From NCBI GenBank assembly GCA_902362375.1, contig CABIVS010000008.1, positions 1 to 18,402 of the forward strand: a stretch of DNA of 18,402 nt, written 5' to 3'. This stretch comes from Bacteroidaceae bacterium (GTDB taxonomy: Bacteria > Bacteroidota > Bacteroidia > Bacteroidales > Bacteroidaceae). Below the pieces are notes generated by a model, which saw nothing but the letters and a program-made list of their open reading frames with translations, did no database searches and had not been told where the DNA came from. The translations under genes were made by a program, and so were the position numbers. Shown here piece after piece: positions 14,942 through 18,402 of the stretch (the first letter of the stretch is position 1; every line of letters begins with the position of its first letter).

Positions 14942-16444
14942 ATGAATTATGATTTATCAATGAATGCTAACCAGTTGGTGGCATTCCTTCAAAAACCAAC
15001 TTCAGAGTTTACAAAAGCTGACATTATCTCATTTATCCAGCAAAAAGATATCCGCATGGTTAATTTTATGTATCCGGCGGGAGACGGGCGTTTGAAAACT
15101 CTGAACTTTGTCATCAACAATCAAGCTTATTTGGAAGCTATTCTCACATGTGGAGAACGGGTAGACGGTTCCAGCCTTTTCTCATTTATAGAAGCGGGCA
15201 GTAGTGACCTTTATGTGATTCCCCGTTTTTGCACTGCATTCGTTGATCCGTTTGCCGAGATTCCGACGCTGTCCATGCTTTGCTCTTTCTTCAATAAAGA
15301 CGGCGAACCACTTGAAAGTGCACCAGAACATACTCTTTACAAAGCAAGCAAGACTTTTACAGAAGTTACCGGAATGGAATTTCAGGCAATGGGCGAATTG
15401 GAATATTATGTAATAGCCCCGGACACCGGTATGTTTCAGGCAACCGACCAACGTGGTTATCATGAATCGGGTCCTTATGCTAAATTCAATGAATTCCGTA
15501 CTCAATGTATGTCTTACATCGCACAGACAGGCGGACAAATAAAGTATGGACACTCTGAAGTAGGTAATTTCACGCTGGATGGTTATATCTATGAGCAGAA
15601 TGAAATAGAATTCCTGCCGGTCCCTGTATCGCAGGCAGCAGATCAATTAATGATTGCCAAATGGGTGATTCGTAACCTGGGATTTAGATATGGATACAAT
15701 GTAACCTTTGCTCCAAAAATTACGGCAGGTAAAGCCGGTTCGGGCTTGCATGTCCACATGCGTATCATGAAAGATGGAAAGAACCAGATGCTGAAAGACG
15801 GTGTTTTGTCGGATACAGCACGCAAGGCAATTGCCGGAATGATGGTACTTGCTCCGTCAATTACTGCTTTCGGAAATACCAATCCTACTTCTTACTTCCG
15901 TCTCGTTCCTCATCAGGAAGCACCTACCAATGTTTGTTGGGGAGACCGCAACCGCTCTGTATTAGTGCGCGTACCTCTGGGATGGGCTGCAAAAACAGAT
16001 ATGTGTACATTGGCAAACCCATTGGAAGCTGAAAGTCATTTTGACACCAGTCAGAAGCAGACGGTAGAAATGCGCTCTCCGGATGGTTCGGCAGATTTAT
16101 ATCAATTATTGGCTGGTTTGGCTGTTGCCTGCCGTCATGGTTTTGAGATTGAAAATGCGCTGGATATTGCTGAAAAAACTTATGTAAATGTGAATATCCA
16201 TCAGAAAGAGAATGAAGATAAACTGAAATCACTGGCGCAACTGCCGGATAGCTGTGAAGCTTCTGCCGATTGCTTGCAACAACAACGGGCAATCTTTGAG
16301 CAATATAACGTGTTTAGTCCGGCAATGATTGACGGTATCATCCGCAGACTTCGCAGTTACGAAGATAAAACGTTGCGTGCGGATCTGGAAGGAAAGCCGA
16401 TGGAAATGCTGGATTTAGTAAATAAGTATTTCCATTGTGGATGA
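14942..16444 (+). CDS. type I-like glutamine synthetase
   Basis: This 500-residue cytoplasmic enzyme belongs to the GlnA fold, which joins ammonia to glutamate using ATP. An N-terminal beta-grasp domain (about 35-110, with RVDGSS) precedes the catalytic domain. Metal and substrate residues are in place: GELEYY (151-156), GHSEVG (203-208), NEIEF (220-224), GSGLHVHM (266-273), NPTSYFRLVPHQEAP (314-328), the NRS block (337-339) and VEMRSPDGSADLY (375-387). The last motif differs from the canonical ERRxPDxxANPY form, and I see no NLYDLPP-type adenylylation site. It is thus a divergent GSI, distinct from the long GSIII (GlnN) also found in Bacteroides. It could be the main enzyme or a paralogue acting on another amine; active-site conservation favours real glutamine synthetase activity. 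It is probably monocistronic. Confidence 0.87.
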   Translation: MNYDLSMNANQLVAFLQKPTSEFTKADIISFIQQKDIRMVNFMYPAGDGRLKTLNFVINNQAYLEAILTCGERVDGSSLFSFIEAGSSDLYVIPRFCTAFVDPFAEIPTLSMLCSFFNKDGEPLESAPEHTLYKASKTFTEVTGMEFQAMGELEYYVIAPDTGMFQATDQRGYHESGPYAKFNEFRTQCMSYIAQTGGQIKYGHSEVGNFTLDGYIYEQNEIEFLPVPVSQAADQLMIAKWVIRNLGFRYGYNVTFAPKITAGKAGSGLHVHMRIMKDGKNQMLKDGVLSDTARKAIAGMMVLAPSITAFGNTNPTSYFRLVPHQEAPTNVCWGDRNRSVLVRVPLGWAAKTDMCTLANPLEAESHFDTSQKQTVEMRSPDGSADLYQLLAGLAVACRHGFEIENALDIAEKTYVNVNIHQKENEDKLKSLAQLPDSCEASADCLQQQRAIFEQYNVFSPAMIDGIIRRLRSYEDKTLRADLEGKPMEMLDLVNKYFHCG

Positions 16445-16660
16445 TTGAAAGACGATGGTGTGTCGGCGAAATGTGCAGGGGGTTCAGAATATAATTTTGA
16501 TTGCCAGTGGTAAATCGGCATATTTTCCCCAATTATTGCCGTCACTTTCTACACAATTCCACACTAGTTCTACAATATAATAAATGAGTGTATCTTGTAT
16601 TTGATTGATTACTAATGATGTATGCTCATTCTGGAACTTTGGTACCTCTTTTGCTACCTA

Positions 16661-16707
16661 TTAAGTGTAAGAAACAAGTTAATAATGATTTAGTAGTTCA
16701 CACTTAA
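16661..16707 (+). promoter_or_regulatory. inverted repeat in the leader of the small PepSY-like gene
   Basis: TTAAGTGT (16661-16668) and ACACTTAA (16700-16707) form an 8-bp perfect inverted repeat with a 31-nt spacer, ending 13 bp before the ATG. It could be an RNA hairpin in the leader or an operator for a dimeric regulator. No clear TAnnTTTG promoter is visible upstream of it. Confidence 0.35.
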
Positions 16708-16720
16708 AAAAATTACGATT

Positions 16721-17038
16721 ATGAAAAAGGTATTAGTAGCAGTAGCATTGGTGATGGGATTGGGTAGCTCTGTAGCATTTGCACAGGAAGTTAGTAACGC
16801 TACAACTGTAGAAACTAACGTACAGGCTCCACAGGATGAGTTTACAAAGATTGATGTTAAAGAACTGCCGGAGGCAGTAGTACAGGCGATCGCTAAAAAT
16901 TATGAAGGTGCTGCCATTACGGAAGCTTATGTCGCTGAAAAAGAAAGCGGTAAGATTTATAAGGTAGTCCTTACTACGGAAGATGTTCAGGTACTGACAG
17001 TGCTGATGAACGAAAAAGGTGAAGAAGTAAAAGAATAA
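16721..17038 (+). CDS. small exported PepSY-like protein
   Basis: This 105-residue protein has a clear signal peptide (MKKVLVAVALVMGLGSSVAFA, cleavage before QEV). The mature part of about 84 residues is one PepSY-like module: KELPEAVVQAIAKNYEGAAI, then YVAEKESGKIYKVVL, then VLMNEKGEEVKE. It is thus related in type to the protein at 6978-7466 but has one module rather than two. It is acidic, has no Cys and no lipobox, and should be periplasmic. It has its own terminator, so it is a single-gene unit. Function is unknown. Confidence 0.8.
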   Translation: MKKVLVAVALVMGLGSSVAFAQEVSNATTVETNVQAPQDEFTKIDVKELPEAVVQAIAKNYEGAAITEAYVAEKESGKIYKVVLTTEDVQVLTVLMNEKGEEVKE

Positions 17039-17070
17039 AATAAAACTTCGAATGTAGTAATACTCATAAA

Positions 17071-17107
17071 GAAATCCTGGTTCGTGATGAATCAGGATTT
17101 CTGTTTT
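17071..17107 (+). terminator. Rho-independent terminator
   Basis: A 9-bp perfect stem (GAAATCCTG at 17071-17079 with CAGGATTTC at 17093-17101) is extended by a G-U pair and three more pairs around loop GTGAT, and is followed by TGTTTTTAT. It lies 33 bp past the small PepSY-like gene. Confidence 0.9.
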
Positions 17108-17250
17108 TATCTGCCAACTTCCCATCCAGTCCGATAAAGTCGTTAAAGGATGATTGGGTTGCGTTCATGATTGATTGTCTTTTATCAATAGTTTTGTATA
17201 CAGAATGCAGGGTTTCGTCTACAATTTCCCGGCGGTGACTAGTTTTGCTC

Positions 17251-17258
17251 TATTTTTG
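17251..17258 (+). promoter_or_regulatory. -7 element of the outer-membrane protein gene
   Basis: TATTTTTG matches TAnnTTTG and is 29 bp before the ATG. A second match, TAGTTTTG, occurs at 17189-17196. Neither has a good -33 box at the usual spacing, so which is used is uncertain. Confidence 0.45.
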
Positions 17259-17287
17259 TTGCATTCAAACCTAAAAGTAGACAAAAG

Positions 17288-18184
17288 ATGAAGTGTATTT
17301 TATTAAGTGCGGTTGTTTTGATTTTATTGTTGCCGGAAGATGCGTATGCGCAAGTGACGGTCAGAACGGGATATATCTCTTCTTCACGATATAAGAATGA
17401 AGAGAATCAGGAAACAGACGGTAAAGGCGATATGCGGTTTGTTGAAGGAAACGTCAACATTCCGGTTTCACAGAAAATGAATGAAAGGAGCCAGCCTACT
17501 TCTTGGATGCTTTCAGCGGGAGGAAGTTATACAGCTATGAACAATAAGAACCTTCAATCTTATATAGATATAGATCAGATTATAAATTTGCAATTGAGCG
17601 TCATTCATATTCGTCCCATCAGCAAGAAATGGTTATTGTTAATGACAGTTGGCGCAGGAGTCTATACGGCTTCTGATGTAAGACTGAAGAATGTTCTGGG
17701 ACAGGGGGGAGTTATTTTTATCCGGCAGTTCAAGCCTAATTTATCTCTTGGAGCCGGATTGGCTGTAAATAACACATTCGGTTATCCGATGGTATTTCCG
17801 GCTATTTATTTTGATTGGACTACTGAAGGACGCTATCAAATAAAAGTATCTATGTTGAATGCCATGGAAGTGTCGGTCGGAATGAGAATGAATAAATTTC
17901 TGAATCTAAGATTGTTGGCGGAAATGAACGGTTCACTGGCCTTGTTGGAGAAGGAGGGGAAAGATACTATGTTTTCCCAGCAATTCATTATTGCAGGTTT
18001 ACAGCCGGAGTTAAGCATCGGGAACTCTTTTTCTGTTACTGCTACTGCCGGTGTATCGTGCAGCAGAATAGCTTATTACACTACCCGCACTTTAAAAGCC
18101 TTTTTCGCAGATATGTCCAGAGAGACTGACCCTTATTTTAAACCGGCAATGTATGTTTCGGTGGGAATGAAGTATAAGTTCTAA
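17288..18184 (+). CDS. outer-membrane beta-barrel protein (DUF6268-like)
   Basis: This 298-residue protein has a signal peptide (about 1-21, ending AYAQ) and a mature part made of many short amphipathic strands with alternating hydrophobic residues and turns rich in Gly, Asn and Lys. It ends MKYKF, the aromatic C-terminal residue typical of outer-membrane barrels. Blocks such as WMLSAGGSYTAM, WLLLMTVGAGVYTASDV and SLGAGLAVNNTFGYPMVFPAIYFDW look like the DUF6268 family. No plug domain or lipid anchor is seen, so it is not a SusC or SusD protein. A probable sensor kinase gene follows after 23 bp, so the two may be co-transcribed. Function is unknown. Confidence 0.75.
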   Translation: MKCILLSAVVLILLLPEDAYAQVTVRTGYISSSRYKNEENQETDGKGDMRFVEGNVNIPVSQKMNERSQPTSWMLSAGGSYTAMNNKNLQSYIDIDQIINLQLSVIHIRPISKKWLLLMTVGAGVYTASDVRLKNVLGQGGVIFIRQFKPNLSLGAGLAVNNTFGYPMVFPAIYFDWTTEGRYQIKVSMLNAMEVSVGMRMNKFLNLRLLAEMNGSLALLEKEGKDTMFSQQFIIAGLQPELSIGNSFSVTATAGVSCSRIAYYTTRTLKAFFADMSRETDPYFKPAMYVSVGMKYKF

Positions 18185-18207
18185 AAAAATGGTAACTTTA
18201 TCGCCTG

Positions 18208-18402
18208 ATGTCAGTTAAGATGCTATTATATACGTTACTGAAGCAAATAGGGATATTTCTTGTAGTCTCCTTTTTAGTGTTCAGAGGCACTTTTGTCGAA
18301 AGCGATAGTTTAGGGCCAAATCTTTCTACGGGAGTTAGTCTTTTACTTTCTGTCATCTTATGGGGAATCATAAATCTGCATACTTACTGGTTAATTCCCG
18401 GT
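18208..18402 (+). CDS. probable LytS-type sensor histidine kinase, N-terminal part
   Basis: An open frame runs from ATG at 18208 through the window end (65 codons). It encodes a membrane helix (about 10-25, IGIFLVVSFLVF), a short loop and a second helix (about 41-58) ending NLHTYWLIPG. The NxxxYWLIP ending of a membrane helix is typical of Bacteroidetes sensor kinases of the LytS/YehU type (His_kinase domain, PF06580), whose kinase domain would lie beyond the window. A later ATG at 18220 is possible. The gene is 23 bp after the barrel protein. The assignment rests on the membrane part only. Confidence 0.55.
   Translation, partial: MSVKMLLYTLLKQIGIFLVVSFLVFRGTFVESDSLGPNLSTGVSLLLSVILWGIINLHTYWLIPG

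Overview
The window looks like a chromosomal segment of a gut Bacteroides species. The evidence is low-to-moderate GC, the Bacteroides sigma-70 promoter form (TTG or TTTG about 19-21 bp before TAnnTTTG) upstream of several genes, weak A-rich ribosome binding sites, and typical Bacteroidales families: DUF2461, YhcH, PepSY-like periplasmic proteins, a DUF4846 remnant, a eukaryote-like GH13_8 branching enzyme, and a LytS-type kinase. The species cannot be fixed from the sequence alone.

Layout. 1-611 has no gene; it holds a 22-bp tandem array of palindromes, a scattered ATGATAGAT motif, and the terminator of a minus-strand tRNA-Arg(TCT) at 612-685. 972-1706 encodes an exported TPR protein. 1834-3421 is a two-gene folate unit (compact PabB plus a PabC-like class IV PLP enzyme, overlapping by 17 nt). 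3699-6888 holds DUF2461, a YhcH/TabA-family protein and a glycogen branching enzyme, closed by a strong, probably bidirectional terminator. 6978-7466 (minus) is a secreted PepSY-like protein. 7605-10162 (minus) is a patatin-like hydrolase followed, with overlap, by a cytoplasmic GH13 alpha-amylase-family enzyme, so glycogen-type synthesis and breakdown genes face each other.

10330-13341 (minus) is the most interesting unit: an ECF S-component-like membrane protein, a DUF362 protein with a twin-arginine leader, and a 524-residue membrane polyferredoxin that reads as a NapH-NapG fusion (membrane domain with two CxxxCP motifs, two 4Fe-4S motifs, an internal twin-arginine segment, then four more cluster motifs). 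No NapA or other terminal reductase is present in the window. It looks like an orphan electron-transfer module with an unknown acceptor. A DUF169 gene lies upstream on the same strand with its own promoter.

14377-14813 is a DUF4846 gene broken by an internal deletion that also shifts the frame. 14942-16444 is a type I-like glutamine synthetase without the usual adenylylation motif. 16721-17038 is a second small PepSY-like exported protein. 17288-18184 is an outer-membrane beta-barrel protein, followed after 23 bp by the start of a probable LytS-family sensor kinase cut by the window end.
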